64,000 nucleotides of DNA. It comes from Erigeron canadensis (lineage: Eukaryota; Streptophyta; Magnoliopsida; Asterales; Asteraceae). The position numbers and the translations under genes are program-made. The stretch lies in NCBI RefSeq assembly GCF_010389155.1, contig NC_057762.1:2653513-2717512 (forward strand), written 5' to 3'. The notes below the pieces were generated by a model. That model ran no database searches. It worked only from the letters and a program-made list of their open reading frames with translations, and was not told where the DNA came from. Positions 23,751 to 36,294 of the stretch are shown piece after piece; position 1 is the first letter of the stretch; each line of letters opens with the position of its first letter.

Positions 23751-24048
23751 AGGTTTGTTTGTTAGCTTTATGCAGAGGTTCTACATTAGTGTATTCGAAT
23801 GAGAATAGAGAGCGGTGAAAGATGATGCTTCTTGGTCTCATTCTAGCACTAAGTGTAGAATTTGCTGCCATGGATGTTGTGAATCCTTAGCTTGCTGCTG
23901 AAGAAAGGCTGTGTATTGTAAGAGTATATAGGTCGTGAGGTATTAACTTTTGGTTTTGATATTGTTTAGATGAATTCATGTTCTATTTTTAATTGTACAG
24001 TTGTAATTGTAATTTTTGTGCATATTAATGAGAAATTCACCTTTAAAG

Positions 24049-24065
24049 TTAATCAATGGAGTATA
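24049..24065 (+). repeat. LINE target-site duplication, 3' copy
   Basis: TTAATCAATGGAGTATA, identical to 18065-18081. It marks the 3' end of the LINE. Confidence 0.93.
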
Positions 24066-24949
24066 TATTAGAAGCAAAGACTATTTTTTGTGGTGTTCGT
24101 TACGTTGCCCTCTTTGTCCAATATCAAAACCTTCAAATTTTGTTTACTTGTTTTTAACTCTTAGCACTTGTGAAAAATCACCAACAAAAACTATAACTAT
24201 CCCATCAAACGGCCCATTCATGCTATTTGGGTTAATTGATTTGATAATATCTCTAAAAGTCCATTCAAACAATAACATATAAAGAAAAGTGAGTATGAGG
24301 TCATGCATTCAATTTGGGGGAAAAACCCCTCACATACTAATATTTTAATATTTTGAATAAATGCTTTGCCCCCATGTTATTCATTGTATGAGAGGAAACT
24401 AGCTAAATGCTAGAGAAAAACCCCATACCCCCACCACATTAGCAAAGACTTCCTAATATGCATTTTATGTGTGTTAAACTCGTGACCAACATTTGGCTTA
24501 AAAATATAAAAAGCATTAAATGTCCAATTGGACTAAATCCAACCACTAATACATTTTTTAGATAAACAAGTATGATATAGTATAAAATCTTGTAAAATAA
24601 AACATAGCTATGATAATTAAGTAAATTTTTAAAAAAATGAATAACATATTGCTTGAGAAATGAGAATTGTCTTTTATTTTTTATTCATTAACTTAAATAT
24701 ATCCACTTAATATACTTGTAATACATTTAATTAAATTATTACAACATACGTTTCTCAACTCATATACAACGCAATCATATTCGTTGTCTAATGAACTTAA
24801 AAAGTTTCACCATATAAAGTTTTTATGATGTTGTACATTCAAAAAAAGAAATGTTATCCTTATGTTAAACATATTTTTAATTTCCGAATTTCAGACACTA
24901 GCTAACCCATTTGTATTTCCTATTATAGCTAACTTAATATGCTGGAGGT
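24066..24949. other. AT-rich gene-free stretch
   Basis: Nothing recognisable beyond AT-rich repeats. Confidence 0.5.
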
Positions 24950-25150
24950 TTTGAATTCGAGATATGAAAAAGAATTTCACATAAAATAGTCCTCCAATGA
25001 AGTATGTTTGAGTCCTGCAGAAAAGATATAGTTTTATCTCAATTAAATGTCGTATATTTGGACAGTTTAGTTAGAGGTTTTTCATCCTCCTAATAAGTAT
25101 TGGAGATGAGGTAACTTTTAACACAAACTCGGTTAAGACAAGGTATTCTA
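24950..25150 (+). repeat. SINE-like repeat, same family as 34745-34935
   Basis: Shares GTTTGAGTCCTGCAG (box B-like), then TATCTCAATTAAATGT and GTTTAGTTAGAGGTTTT with the copy at 34.8 kb. The tRNA-like head is decayed. Confidence 0.5.
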
Positions 25151-25299
25151 GATATCATCCATACTATAAAAAAAACCAGCTAACCTACTTCAAAATGCTC
25201 GTAAAACATTGAGAAAATATAATTTCATTTCACCATTAAATATTATAAAAGAAAAAAGTGAAAGAAATAAATGCTCCACCCCATGGCTTGATCATTGAG

Positions 25300-26592
25300 C
25301 TTTTATTTTTTAAAAAAGAAACCCACCCAAAACCAGATGCATCTCTCTCACCAGTTTTAATTCTTTCTTTTTCTTTTTCTTTGCCCTTTTTAAGCTTTAC
25401 CTAAATCCATCATTTTAATTCTAACAAATAATTTTCTCTCATCATTTCCCCATTTTCAAGATTTTGCTTCAAATTGTTACAGTGTTTTCTTTTTCCTAAT
25501 AACAATTGAATCTTTTCAAATACCCACTTGTTTGAATCAATCTTTATGTGCAGATCAAGAATCTTGAACTTGAAAGTCAGATTCTTTTTGTAAGCTAAGT
25601 GATGATGGCTACAATACTTTGATGAGGTCAGTGAAAAAATTTGGTAATTTTCATTATTTCACACATTGCTATTTGTTTTCCTAAAATGAATGGTTTTGTT
25701 GGATTTCCATTGTTTACATTGTTTATGTATGTATGTATGTTTGTATGTTTGTGTGTGTTTTACTGTGTGTTATATATATATTTTCTTGAATATTGTTGTT
25801 GGGTGTTTACTGGAAAAAGTTATTAGAGTTTTACACTTTAAAAGTGGAAATTAATTTCTTGCAAAGCAAATTGTAGGACAAAAAAGAATCTGAAAGATAG
25901 CAGCTTCATGTATTGATGCAGAGAAAATATGAAAAATAGTAAGTTTTGTGTATTGGCCTTTATCTTGCTACTATTAAAGAAAAGTATATTCTCACATAAA
26001 GATGTAGTAACATGAACTAATAAGTCGCTGAAATCGTTGGATTTTATGGAATTAAGTCAATAACATGTTTGGAGAACCGAATATGAAATTGGATGTATGG
26101 AACTCAAGCATGTTTAAGGCACCATTTGATAGTTTTGGGGTGGAAGTAGATTAGTGCGTAGCCCATAATGCTTTGGCAGGTGATAGTTAAGAGGCTGCAA
26201 TGGTAATGATGGAAGGAGGGGTTTTTTTCTTTTGGGAGGATTCATGCAGAAACTTACAACGTGGAGACGAGCATGATTAAGCACATACTTTTCCTTGATT
26301 AACAATTAACAATTAGTCAATACATGGTGACATCTTTGCCTTGTAAAATATGCATAGTTATGGACTTATAGGTGTAACAAGGCATGAAGATGAAAACAGA
26401 ACTCATGGAATCCACTTCAGTTTATCATGCCACTAGTATAAACTGAGGTTGTAAATTGTTGGGATTTTCGATGCACAAACATTATTTATCACTTACAACT
26501 AATTCGAGACAAAATGGAGAAGTTTTGGTTTCTAATATGTAGATGATGTATCGCAGGTTTCCTATTTACCTGTATTAAAATTATAAAGCAAG
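25300..26592 (+). promoter_or_regulatory. Promoter and 5' UTR region of the F-box/kelch gene, probable 5' UTR intron
   Basis: CT-rich tracts at 25340-25400 look like a plant transcription-start region. A plausible 5' UTR intron runs from GTCAGT at 25627 to the TCGCAG acceptor ending 26556, leaving a short leader before ATG 26593. GTAT/GTGT microsatellite at 25724-25770. Inferred from sequence only. Confidence 0.4.
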
Positions 26593-28296
26593 ATGATATC
26601 TGAGAATATGGAGGGTGAGACATCACTTCATCAAGAACTCGAGGTTTTAAGTGTGTCAAAACGTCTTGTTAGAACCCTGAGCCAAAAGTTGAAAAGAAAG
26701 AACAATGTTGTTGCAGCTGAAGACGAGGACGTCAGACGGGGGATTTCAATAAGATGTCCAACTTTATACAGTCGGGGCGGGGGTTGCAAAGTTGGTGCAA
26801 CAACTGGTGAAGAATTTGGTGATATGGGCTGTCGAAGACGTTTTTCGACTTCTAGTGAAGACGGAAAAGGGTACAAACCAGTATGTGGGACTGGAACCGA
26901 GGATACCAATATGGATTGCTTCTCGTATGGAGTAAAGGAGAGATTTTGGAAGAGAAGTAATAGGAAGATTCCTGAAGTCGAAGGTGTACATGTGTTTCTT
27001 CCCGATGATATTGTCGAAATGTGTTTAGTGAGGCTCCCGTTGACTAGTCTCATGAAAGCCCGTTTGGTATGTAAAAAATGGAGAAACTTGACTACAACAC
27101 CTCGATTCACGCAAATGAGACGTGACGGTCTGTATCATAGCCCATGGTTGTTTCTTTTCGGTGCGGTTAAAGATGGATTTTGCTCTCGGGAAATACACGC
27201 CTTAGATGTTTCTATGAATCAATGGCATAAAGTCGAGTCAGAAGTTCTTAAAGGCCGGTTCTTGTTCTCGGTTGTCAGCATCCAAGAAAATGTTTACATC
27301 GTTGGAGGCTGTTCTAGCTTGACAAATATCGGTAGACTTGACCGAAATTCAGTCAAGACCCACAAAGGGGTTTTGGTGTTTAGCCCGTTAACCAAGTCAT
27401 GGCATAAGGTTGCATCCATGAAACACGCAAGGTCAAAACCGATTTTAGGGGTATATGAAGTCAACTCAGATAATTTGACCATCAAAAGTCAACACAACCG
27501 ACAAGATCGACGTCTGGTCAGGACAAGAATCGGTGGAGTATCGGATGTTTACGAGGATCCGCATAGACTTTCAGTTAGACGCCAGTTAAGATACTCTCTT
27601 GATGAAAACGAGGTTTCATTTAGACAAAAAAGCGACAACTCGAGCAAAAAGAATTCTAATAGGTTCTTGATTATGGCTGTAGGTGGTGTTGGATCATGGG
27701 ACGAACCGTTAGATTCATGTGAAATATACGATTCTTCTTGTAATAAATGGACGGAAATCCAAAGATTGCCCGTTGATTTTGGAGTTGTTTGCTCGGGAGT
27801 TTTTTGTAACAAGCTATTTTATGTGTATTCAGAAAATGATAACCTAGCAACGTATGACATAGAAAGGGGGTATTGGATCAGAATTCAAACAACACTGTTA
27901 CCTGCCCGTGTACACGAGTATTACCCAAAGCTGATTTCGTGTGAAAATAGGTTATTTATGGTGTCAGTTTCCTGGTGTGAAGGAGAAGGTCAAATTGGTA
28001 GAAGGAATAAAGCGGTTAGAAAGGTGTGGGAACTTAATCTGATGTATCTTAATTGGGAAGAAATTTCAACACATCCCGACGCTCCTATGGATTGGAACGC
28101 AGCATTTGTTGGTGACAAAAATATGATTTTGGGGGTTGAGATGTTTAAAATTTTTGGTCAGGTGTTGGATTTCTTGACCATGTTTAATGTGTCTGATGCA
28201 TCAAAGAACTGGATCCACATTTCGAGAAACCAAGTTGCTCATCAACTGGATGCTTCTTCATGCATGACAAAATCCGTAGCTATCATGCACTTGTGA
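26593..28296 (+). CDS. F-box/kelch-repeat protein, At5g42350 (CFK1)-like
   Basis: Single-exon gene of 567 residues. The N-terminus (SENMEGETSLHQELEVLSVS) and basic region are followed by an F-box at about residues 130-176 (FLPDDIVEMCLVRLPLTSLM, then RLVCKKWRNL), which would bind SKP1 in an SCF ubiquitin ligase. Kelch-type segments follow (YIVGGCSS about 235, AVGGVGSWDEPLDSCEIYD about 365, LATYDIERGYW about 420), forming a likely beta-propeller substrate receptor. Length and layout match Arabidopsis At5g42350/At5g42360, where CFK1 is reported to bind COP9 signalosome and target the de novo DNA methyltransferase DRM2; that function is inferred by resemblance only. No membrane segment. ATG 26593 is the first in-frame Met and starts the conserved N-terminus. 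It converges on the U-box gene at 29076. Confidence 0.92.
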   Translation: MISENMEGETSLHQELEVLSVSKRLVRTLSQKLKRKNNVVAAEDEDVRRGISIRCPTLYSRGGGCKVGATTGEEFGDMGCRRRFSTSSEDGKGYKPVCGTGTEDTNMDCFSYGVKERFWKRSNRKIPEVEGVHVFLPDDIVEMCLVRLPLTSLMKARLVCKKWRNLTTTPRFTQMRRDGLYHSPWLFLFGAVKDGFCSREIHALDVSMNQWHKVESEVLKGRFLFSVVSIQENVYIVGGCSSLTNIGRLDRNSVKTHKGVLVFSPLTKSWHKVASMKHARSKPILGVYEVNSDNLTIKSQHNRQDRRLVRTRIGGVSDVYEDPHRLSVRRQLRYSLDENEVSFRQKSDNSSKKNSNRFLIMAVGGVGSWDEPLDSCEIYDSSCNKWTEIQRLPVDFGVVCSGVFCNKLFYVYSENDNLATYDIERGYWIRIQTTLLPARVHEYYPKLISCENRLFMVSVSWCEGEGQIGRRNKAVRKVWELNLMYLNWEEISTHPDAPMDWNAAFVGDKNMILGVEMFKIFGQVLDFLTMFNVSDASKNWIHISRNQVAHQLDASSCMTKSVAIMHL

Positions 28297-29075
28297 CTCT
28301 AGAAACCAGCAACCCGACTCAATGGTCAGTGACTTGTGACTTGTGACTTTAGGTATCAAGCAGCTTGCAAGCTGTATCCTTTGTTGTGAAGTTGTAGTAA
28401 CTCGTGCAGTTAGATCATTTCTACATGATTTGTTCCGTTTGTGCTCATTTTATTTATTGTTTCTTCATGAGATTCTTATTTGTCCAATGTAGCATAAATT
28501 TGTTTGCGCCTACATCGACATTCGACATATTAATCACTCATTGTTTGATTTGATTTGTATTGTGTTTCCACTTTCCAGGGTGTGAAAACAGGGTTGACTA
28601 TTCATTTTAGGTGGTGTACGAATATGTTGACAACCTTAAACCCGTTGCACAATACTCTACCCATTGCACAATATTCTAATTTCATTACTAATAACCTGTT
28701 GAATCTCCAAGAATACGATCATCTTGATAGACTTAACTTTTCATTGCTACAAGGCTTTCAGAAATCACATATCATGAATCGTTGATATGTGCAAGAAATG
28801 TCATGACGCATTGATTAAATTCAAAAGAACAATAGACAATCTTTATTGTGTTCACTTAAGAATTGCTAGTTAACAATTCTGCAGAGAGAATGAAAGGAAT
28901 GCCACACCTGTAACTCTACATATAATACATCGAGATCATGCAAAATTACAACAGAAACATACAATTATAGTACCTTACAAATTTGTACCATAGCAAAAAC
29001 ACAACTACTATGTACCTCCATTCATAACCTTAAGCTTCGTGTGGCCACTCTGAAGGAAAGAGAATTCTTTGGGCC
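28297..29075. other. Convergent 3' flanks of F-box and U-box genes
   Basis: About 780 bp between two convergent stop codons, probably holding both 3' UTRs. A short GTGACTTGTGACTTGTGACTT triplication is at 28328-28350. No gene seen. Confidence 0.5.
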
Positions 29076-32000
29076 TTATCCCATGTTCGGAAAGATACCA
29101 GAGAAATTTGGTATCTTATCTATATGTTTCAAGGCACGTTCTGCAATCTGTCTGGTCCGATAATCACCATGTTGAAATGCATCAACAAGTGCGGTACTAA
29201 CATTTGGATCCCCTGATACTTCATATGCTATATCCTCTGTCCGTAATAGTCTCTCCACCATCCAAACTGATCGCCTTCTTAAATTTTCTGTTTGCTTCTC
29301 GAGTAACACGTCGAGAATCGGTTTTATACCTTCAGCCTCACACAGTACACTCACCCCTTCTTCTATATTCACCCCGTCATCCAATAAAGTGGATAATGCT
29401 GCTAACGATGCTTCAACCACCTTCTCGTTTGTATGGTCTAACAAAGCTACTAATCTTGCGAGAGCCTGTCCTTCTATTAAGCAAAAAGTATCTCTTTGTG
29501 TACAAGTCCCACGATGAACCCTACACAAACCTGTTACCACAGGCTGGTTGCTTAAACAAGGAAAGATTGACCCACAAAATCCCGGTGATGGCAATTCTGG
29601 TAATTTTGTCAAATTCTTGGATTCTTGTGAGAGATTCTCTAAAGCAAGAGCTGAAGCCATTTGCACATTGTCAAGCCCGTTTGCTTGAAGCAATTCGGTG
29701 AATAATCCCGTAAGGTCATGATCACGGCAAAATGAAATGGCTTTTGGCTCGTTGGCTAAAACAAAAGTAATCCTTGAAAGGACCCGCACAAGTCCTTCTA
29801 GATAAGGTGTCACAAACCGACTTCTTCTAGTCTCTCCCTGCCTGATCATTTTTATTCTTGAAACCACAATTTGAAAATCACCTTCGTCAAGCATCTGTCT
29901 CGTGAGCCCAACATCCATTTCTGGGAGATCTGCTACAATCCCGATGGCGGCTGCTTGCTCTTCTGTGCTTGCAATATTTTCCGCTATTACTTTGAATAAA
30001 CTACTGAGCTGGCCTGCTGACCCACATAAACAACCGGCTAATTCTTGGCCCATGTGGATAGAAAGATTTTGAAGAAGCTTAATTGCAGCCATTCGCAGAT
30101 CTTTTTGTGGGGCTTCAATGAATTGAACCAAACTGATGGTGGCACCCAAACTTTTAATGGCTGTAGCCACCCCGATTACCGTGATGGGAGAATTTGTTAA
30201 CCCAACAAGAACTTGTAGAAGTTTGCATTCTATGGACGGGCCAGTGTTACTAATCATTTGGAGTAAGTTGTGAATTATGTCTTCGGACACGAGGGTTTGG
30301 TAGTTTGGTCCAACTGGGATGGAGTCAAAGTCACAATCAGAGCTCACTAAATTGGCAAGAATTGTGGCAGATATCTCTTTAAGTATTGGGAGGCGGTTAG
30401 AGCCTGCAAAGAGATCGTTGACTAGAGGAGGAAGTATACCTTCTTCAACCAAAACTTTTGCACTTGCTTCACAAGATGAGACTTGATTCAAGGCTTTTAG
30501 GGCAGCTTCTCGAGACTGCATGTCACCACTTTTCATGAGGTTGATTAAAGACGAACCTACAGTTCGTGCTACAAAGACTTTAACATCATTACTAAGAGCC
30601 AATTCACCGAGATATGAAGCCATAGAAAGTTTCATATCAGGAGAACCTGAAAATATAGATATCCCAAAACGGGGTTAGAAGGTGCTGCACTATATGAGAT
30701 GCTCTCTTCATACCAGACTAAGTTAAAAAAATTCCGCTTAGGATGGAGCGAGTGACATTTAAAACTGGATGAAGCAATTTCAACCCATTTATATTAAAAT
30801 AAATCAATACAGGGTGTATCATTTTGATGACAACTGGTCAAACAGGTTAAACATGAAATAGGGGCTAAAGATGAAAGGGGTCAAAAGGGTAGGTGGCATA
30901 AACTGGTCAAAAGCCACTAAACACGTATCAAATATTTACGAAATCAAAGTTGTTATCTTGGAATGAAACTAAGTTAGTATTTTAATAGCGTAACTTTGTA
31001 ATCAACTAATCATACTAGTACATATTTACTATTTTACAGGTTCTTTGTAGTAAATGTTATGGTTCAACCCAACCCGATCTGACCTAATTTGTCCGCACAT
31101 GAACTTACCTATTTTTCGCTTGATATGCCACCTCTAATATAAAGCATCAACTAGAACTCTAGCAGCAAATAAACAGCCATTCAAGCGATTATGCATAAGT
31201 AAACACTAAATTTTGCACGAATCAGCAATTTTAAACGAGAATGTCAAGCATGGTGGTTCATTTTACACCTACAGTTACATATCTTATAACCTAAAAGGGT
31301 AGGTTAAGAAGTGGCTTATATTTATGGTTATTTCCTTTCCAGTTTAGAATTCATACTTTAAATTTTACACTTTGAGGTCTATACTTTCAGTTGTTACTTT
31401 TGTCACTCGACACCATAAGATACAGTTGGCTTAGACATTTTTTTTGACAGAGTGGACCTTAATTTGTTGAACAAGGGTGTATGAATCATTATTCAATAAG
31501 AGGGAAATCCCTCAAAGCATGTTCCCTTTCTATGCAATTCGTAAACTACATATTCTTTTGGTATATTCACAAGGAAATAGTTAGCATGTAGTAATAGGAA
31601 AAGAATGATTGAGCAAAATAACATAGTTGTCCCCAACTCATCCGACAAAAGAGTTTGCACATTAAATTTGGTCCACGACACAAAATTTACTTCTGTTCAA
31701 GTACAAATTAGATTCGACTAACCAAATCAGGAGTACAGGAATTAAAATTATTTGTCCACTTCAGCTAAATTATTAGATCCAATAATTGATTAATTACTTT
31801 CAGGTGTGTGTGTGTGTTTAGGGGGTTGGGGTTGTGGCAAAGAGTATAAACATATGTAAAATAAGAAGGCATTATAACTCATACACAAATCTTTCAAGTC
31901 CGTCCAAATTGCTAGATAGGCAGATAGCTATACAAAGAATTGAAGGAAGATAACAACAGCACTCAACATGAAATAATTGCCTAGCATAGCCATCCAAATA

Positions 32001-33257
32001 ATATTATCAAAAGATAATGTGATATGGATTAGTACCTTCAAGAAGAAGCGTCAAAAGAGGTTGCAATCTGCCATTTTCAGCCATCTGCCTCACATTATTC
32101 TCGTTCTTCTCCAAATTTTCTAGAGTTTTGTCAGCTTTCTCAACAATTAAGAGATTTTCTGATTTGCTGCTTGTCATTCCGACTAAAATAAGGATTGCTC
32201 CATTGACAGAACCAATTTTTTCACACAAAGACTCGGATTTGGAGAGTTCAAAGAGCAATGAGACAGCTTCTTCCCTTTCTTTCGACTGCTCATGAGACAA
32301 GAACTTGACAATTGTGCGCACTTTATCCCCTTCCGCCATTATTTCCTGAATAGCGCAAAATTTTCAGCACATATACTATTATTTGGTTACAATTAGAGAT
32401 GGCATTTGGATTGTCTTTTGTCTCAAACAGGCCAAATGAAAATATTAAGGATAACGGGTCATATGGCTGTAACTTGTTAGTAGCCCAAAGTCTACTTTTA
32501 ATGTGTATTGCGTCCTAAATTGCTATTATTCAATGATTAAGATTAGCATTTTGATAATATTGCTTTTGTAATCATAATAAAGATATGGACAAAAAGGTGT
32601 TTGCGGTCTAACCAAAAACAATTTTGACCCTTTCCCCTATTGCCACCTCTAAATATAATGGTTCTAAGATGATCAAGATAATGATATTATATATTTAAGT
32701 ACCTTATTTTCATCATCATCCTCGACTACTATTCGAAGGGTTTCCAAAGCTCTACACCTGACTTTACGACTAGTGCTCTTCAGCATGTCAACGACCATAG
32801 GTAGGAGCTCAGCATTACGGATGATGTGCTTATTTGAAAGATTTTTTGAGGCAAGCTGCTGAATAAATCTCAACGCCTGCAAGATATCACTTTCGGAACT
32901 ACCAGGGGTTAAAGACTTGCGAGCCATGTCAAGCTGAACAGCCTCATTCCTGGCACTCCATTCTTCAATTGTGTTCCTTAACGCAATACTTGGATTCATA
33001 TCCATTGTCTTCAATTCTCGTAAAGTCAGGGGACAGACCAACTTTCTTCCGTTCTCTTTGCATTCATTGAACCATTTTTCAATTGCTTCTCGCTCGAAAG
33101 TTTGACCATTTTCCAAGGTAACAGGGTCTTTCATAATTTCTTTAGAAAGAGGGCATATAAATGCATCATATATAGGTTCTATATGTTGTCTATCATATTG
33201 AAAACTGTCATCGGACTGGCTGCCAAGGTCCCGACTTCCATCCCAGCTTCCAGCCAT
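29076..33257 (-). CDS. U-box/ARM-repeat E3 ubiquitin ligase, PUB43/PUB44 (SAUL1)-like
   Basis: Three exons on the minus strand: 32703-33257, 32036-32345 and 29076-30646, joined in frame by GT/AG introns; 811 residues. The U-box is at about residues 25-100 (YDAFICPLSKEIMKDPVTLE, FEREAIEKWF, CPLTLREL) and would recruit E2 enzymes. It is followed by armadillo-type helical repeats over the rest, the substrate-binding part. The second exon begins EIMAEGDKVRTIVKFLS, and the join points and length match the Arabidopsis PUB43/PUB44 pair. PUB44/SAUL1 acts at the plasma membrane in senescence and immunity; which paralogue this is cannot be told here. Start ATG 33257 (MAGSWDGSRD) is the first Met in the frame. 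No damage seen. Confidence 0.93.
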
Positions 33258-34380
33258 TAGATCCAAATCCAACCAAAACTAAGACTCTTTTCTACACTGC
33301 ACCAGGAACTTGATTGACTCAATACCTTATTTCAAAACCATTTCAAACTGCATATACAGTTTGTTGTGAAACCAATGAGAAACAGGTATGCAGACTGCGT
33401 ATTCGGCACCGCTGCCCTGTCAATAATATATATCAGCCACATATATTTAAAAGAAGCATGGTCAACAAAAGTAACTTTTTTATAAACATACTCCAGCTGA
33501 ACTTGAGATCCTTCTCAAGCAGAATTCGAGCTGGCATCTCAAAGGCTAAAATATAACTAAATAAAATGAAATAACAAATATAAATAACCATCTCCAAAAA
33601 CCAAGTTCAAACATCCTAAGTAAACTATCTTGAACGGCCAGGGGAAAAGTACAGAAAACGGCCGTGGGGATCCCTATTAGGCGGCTTACATCATAGTCAA
33701 ACGCTCGACTTTCTCAGGTAGGCAGCCTATTCATGAAACTTATACAAGGCAAACTAAATCATTAAGAAATTTAAACTTAAGTCAACAGAATTTCAACTAA
33801 TATCCGAAATTCAACACCCGAATCATACGTAACACACACATATCATGTATATATATATATATATATATATCTTCAATATTTGCCAGCTAACATCAGAATT
33901 ATCGCTAGTCACCTATAATTCCAAGAACAATTTACCAAAATTCAATAAAACTTATATCAAATTCATAACTTATATATAGTTATATCATCAAATCAAATCA
34001 AAATCTCAATTATATATATATAGTAAAATTAAGTGGAATTACCTTGTGTATAGATATAGATGGATGATCTGTTGAACAGACGGCAGTTATGTAACTGATA
34101 ACATCAATAATTGAAATGAAATTTGATGCAAACTGAGATAGTATAAGTTAGGGTTTCGTGTTTTATTTCATATGGTGACAAAATGATAATTAAAATTGAG
34201 ATTGAAAAAATAGAAATGAAATTAATTATTATGAAGTTGATGAGAATAGAATAGTTGTTAAATCAAAAAGTTGGACTGTAAAGGAGAATGTGACAGTTGG
34301 TGTGTTTTGTGTGTGTTTGTGAGTTGTTTCTCTCTCTCTCTCTCTCGGCTATACATACACATATACACACAAGTCTTCTT
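33258..34380 (-). promoter_or_regulatory. U-box gene 5' UTR and promoter region
   Basis: Upstream of the U-box start on the minus strand. A likely 5' UTR intron has donor AAG/GTAATT near 34042 and an acceptor near 33300. A TA microsatellite is at about 33847-33870. A CT (GA on the gene strand) microsatellite at 34327-34346 lies near the probable transcription start, a common feature of plant core promoters. Inferred, with no transcript data. Confidence 0.4.
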
Positions 34381-34744
34381 TTAGTCCAGATATTTTTAAG
34401 TTAAATTTTACTTGCTCAATGGTTAATATTCGATGTCATGAGGGGTCCCTCATGCAAATCTCCGACTGCTGCCGGTGTGGTGGCGGCGGCGATGTGTGGT
34501 TGTGGCAGCGGTATATATGCACCACAGAATGTCGATCCGCGATTAGTCGTGATGATGATAATAACAGAAATGCAAAGATTATTGATCTAATAATGTAAAA
34601 TGATATATTTTAACTATTTTAAGAGTTAAATATATAAGTTTAATTATATACATTATAATTGTTATGGACAAAAAAAAGTTTTTTTGAAAGGTGAATTTCG
34701 TTAAAAACTTCTGGATAACCAAAAGTAAAGGATAAATTTGATAG
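34381..34744. other. Gene-free, GGTGGCGGCGG patch
   Basis: The GC-rich patch at 34465-34520 resembles the Helitron-like repeats near 5.0, 8.0 and 38.9 kb. No coding signal. Confidence 0.35.
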
Positions 34745-34935
34745 TTTAAGTTTATTACAAAGGCCCTCTAGTAACGTAGGTTCGAGTCTTGCAGAGGAGA
34801 CAGAGTTCTTATCTCAATTAAATGTTGTGTATTCAAGCGGTTTAGTTGGGAGTTTTCTTTCTACAAGGAAGAGGATCTATAGTACGGACTCGAGTAAGAT
34901 AATGTATGCTTATTCCTGCGAGTAATCCTCAGCTT
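34745..34935 (+). repeat. SINE-like repeat, same family as 24950-25150
   Basis: Box B-like GGTTCGAGTCTTGCAG near 34780, then TATCTCAATTAAATGT and GTTTAGTTGGGAGTTTT shared with the 25 kb copy. Confidence 0.5.
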
Positions 34936-35099
34936 TTAAAAAAATATATATAGTAAAAGGAACTCGGTTAAATAGGAAAAATTTTATCTCATTTATTTAT
35001 AGTTCCAACATAGGATTTTATCATCAGTATGTTATACTTTGTGAACTTTTAGTATTTTAAAAACTAACAAGGTGTAACAAATACAAGAGGTAAAAAAAA

Positions 35100-35285
35100 A
35101 AGAAAGAAAAATAATGGGATCGGTGACTCATTAATAAGGTCTTTGACCTTGAGATGATCCACTTGGCTTCGAGTCTCACTTCTCACATTTGTGAGGGTGG
35201 ATTAATAGGCGTTTTTCGAAAGTCCTGATTTCCAGGCATACGCGTAATTTAGAAGTGTGAGTAGAATAAAATGTCGTTAAAAAAA
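35100..35285 (+). repeat. tRNA-derived SINE-like repeat
   Basis: Box B-like GGCTTCGAGTCTC near 35166 with a GTGACTCATTAATAAGG box A-like region 40 bp upstream. It ends in TTAAAAAAAAT at about 35280. Confidence 0.45.
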
Positions 35286-36294
35286 ATACTTCCATTAAAG
35301 TTTTAGGTTGATTTTTAGGCATATGAGTTAGGTTGTTTAATATTTTCCTTAATTAAATGGTTCACATATAACATAAGATAACTAGATTCACAAGTTGGGT
35401 TTTTGTTGGATCGATTAAGGGTCTTTGTGTAGTTTGAGAAGCTCTCGGATATCTGATCAAACTTTGAGTATTTATATGTATATACAATTAGAACACATTT
35501 TCAGACTAGTAATTTTGTAAACATATAATAGCTGAATAGCATACTTACTATACTTGAAAATTTTTAAAGACGACCTTTATATGCTCGACAGACGGGTGCA
35601 ACGTACGCATCTATAGACTATGTGCGGCGCACATAAGCAACAGTAGCAACTCTATTGATCGAACCACCGAGGGAGCATTACTCTTTGACATTTGTAGCCA
35701 CAGTTTGTTTTTGGCACTTTAAACACATGTAACTTGGTTATCATCAATCTGGATTATTGCTCTATTAAGTATCAAATTGTAAATAAGCTTGTAATAAAAT
35801 GGTAAATTTGTTTGATATATATGAATACATGGTCATTTCATTCCATTTCTCTCTTCGTATAACACTCATCTTGTTACCCCATATGTTTATGGTCAAATTA
35901 TAAAGTATGGATTAATCATATTATGCACGTTTACGATCTAGCACACAAAACTACTTTATCAATATAACATGTTGTGCACTTAAAATTAAAATTAAAACAT
36001 ATCGTATTCAGGTATTCTCTTTTGGTTAATTATGTATCAAGTAAAATTAGTTTCAGAACATGAAGTTTTGCTCTCAAACGTGGGAGTTTACTTGGCCAAG
36101 TGGCCAACGACTATGGATAATGGAGTTAATGGTTGAAGACAGCTTAAGTAGTTGGGAATTAGAACTATAAAAAGTTTGATATATCAATATAATGTTTTGT
36201 TTCGTAGTTAACCTTTGATATCGATAAGGAATAAAAAAATTTTAAATTTATTTCGTTAAAAACTGGAAAAATCGAATTTAATCAGTTATTTTAT
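35286..36294. other. AT-rich gene-free stretch
   Basis: No gene. A GGGTGCAACGTACGC segment near 35594 resembles a worn Helitron end. Confidence 0.4.

Larger units (their letters stand above)
18082..24048 (+). mobile_element. Near-complete L1-type LINE (about 5.97 kb), recently inserted
   Basis: Flanked by a perfect 17 bp target-site duplication. It contains a 5' UTR (18082-18325), ORF1 (gag-like with DUF4283-type region and zinc knuckle), ORF2 (APE-type endonuclease, reverse transcriptase, C-terminal zinc-binding domain) and a 3' UTR of about 300 bp. The 3' end reads TTCACCTTTAAAG and shows no long poly(A). Five in-frame stops are the main damage to the two long reading frames. The antisense open frames inside it are shadows. 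Confidence 0.95.

Noticed and set aside
29204..29701. 165-codon plus-strand frame opposite the U-box gene
   Set aside because: Antisense of the ARM-repeat exon; no independent support.
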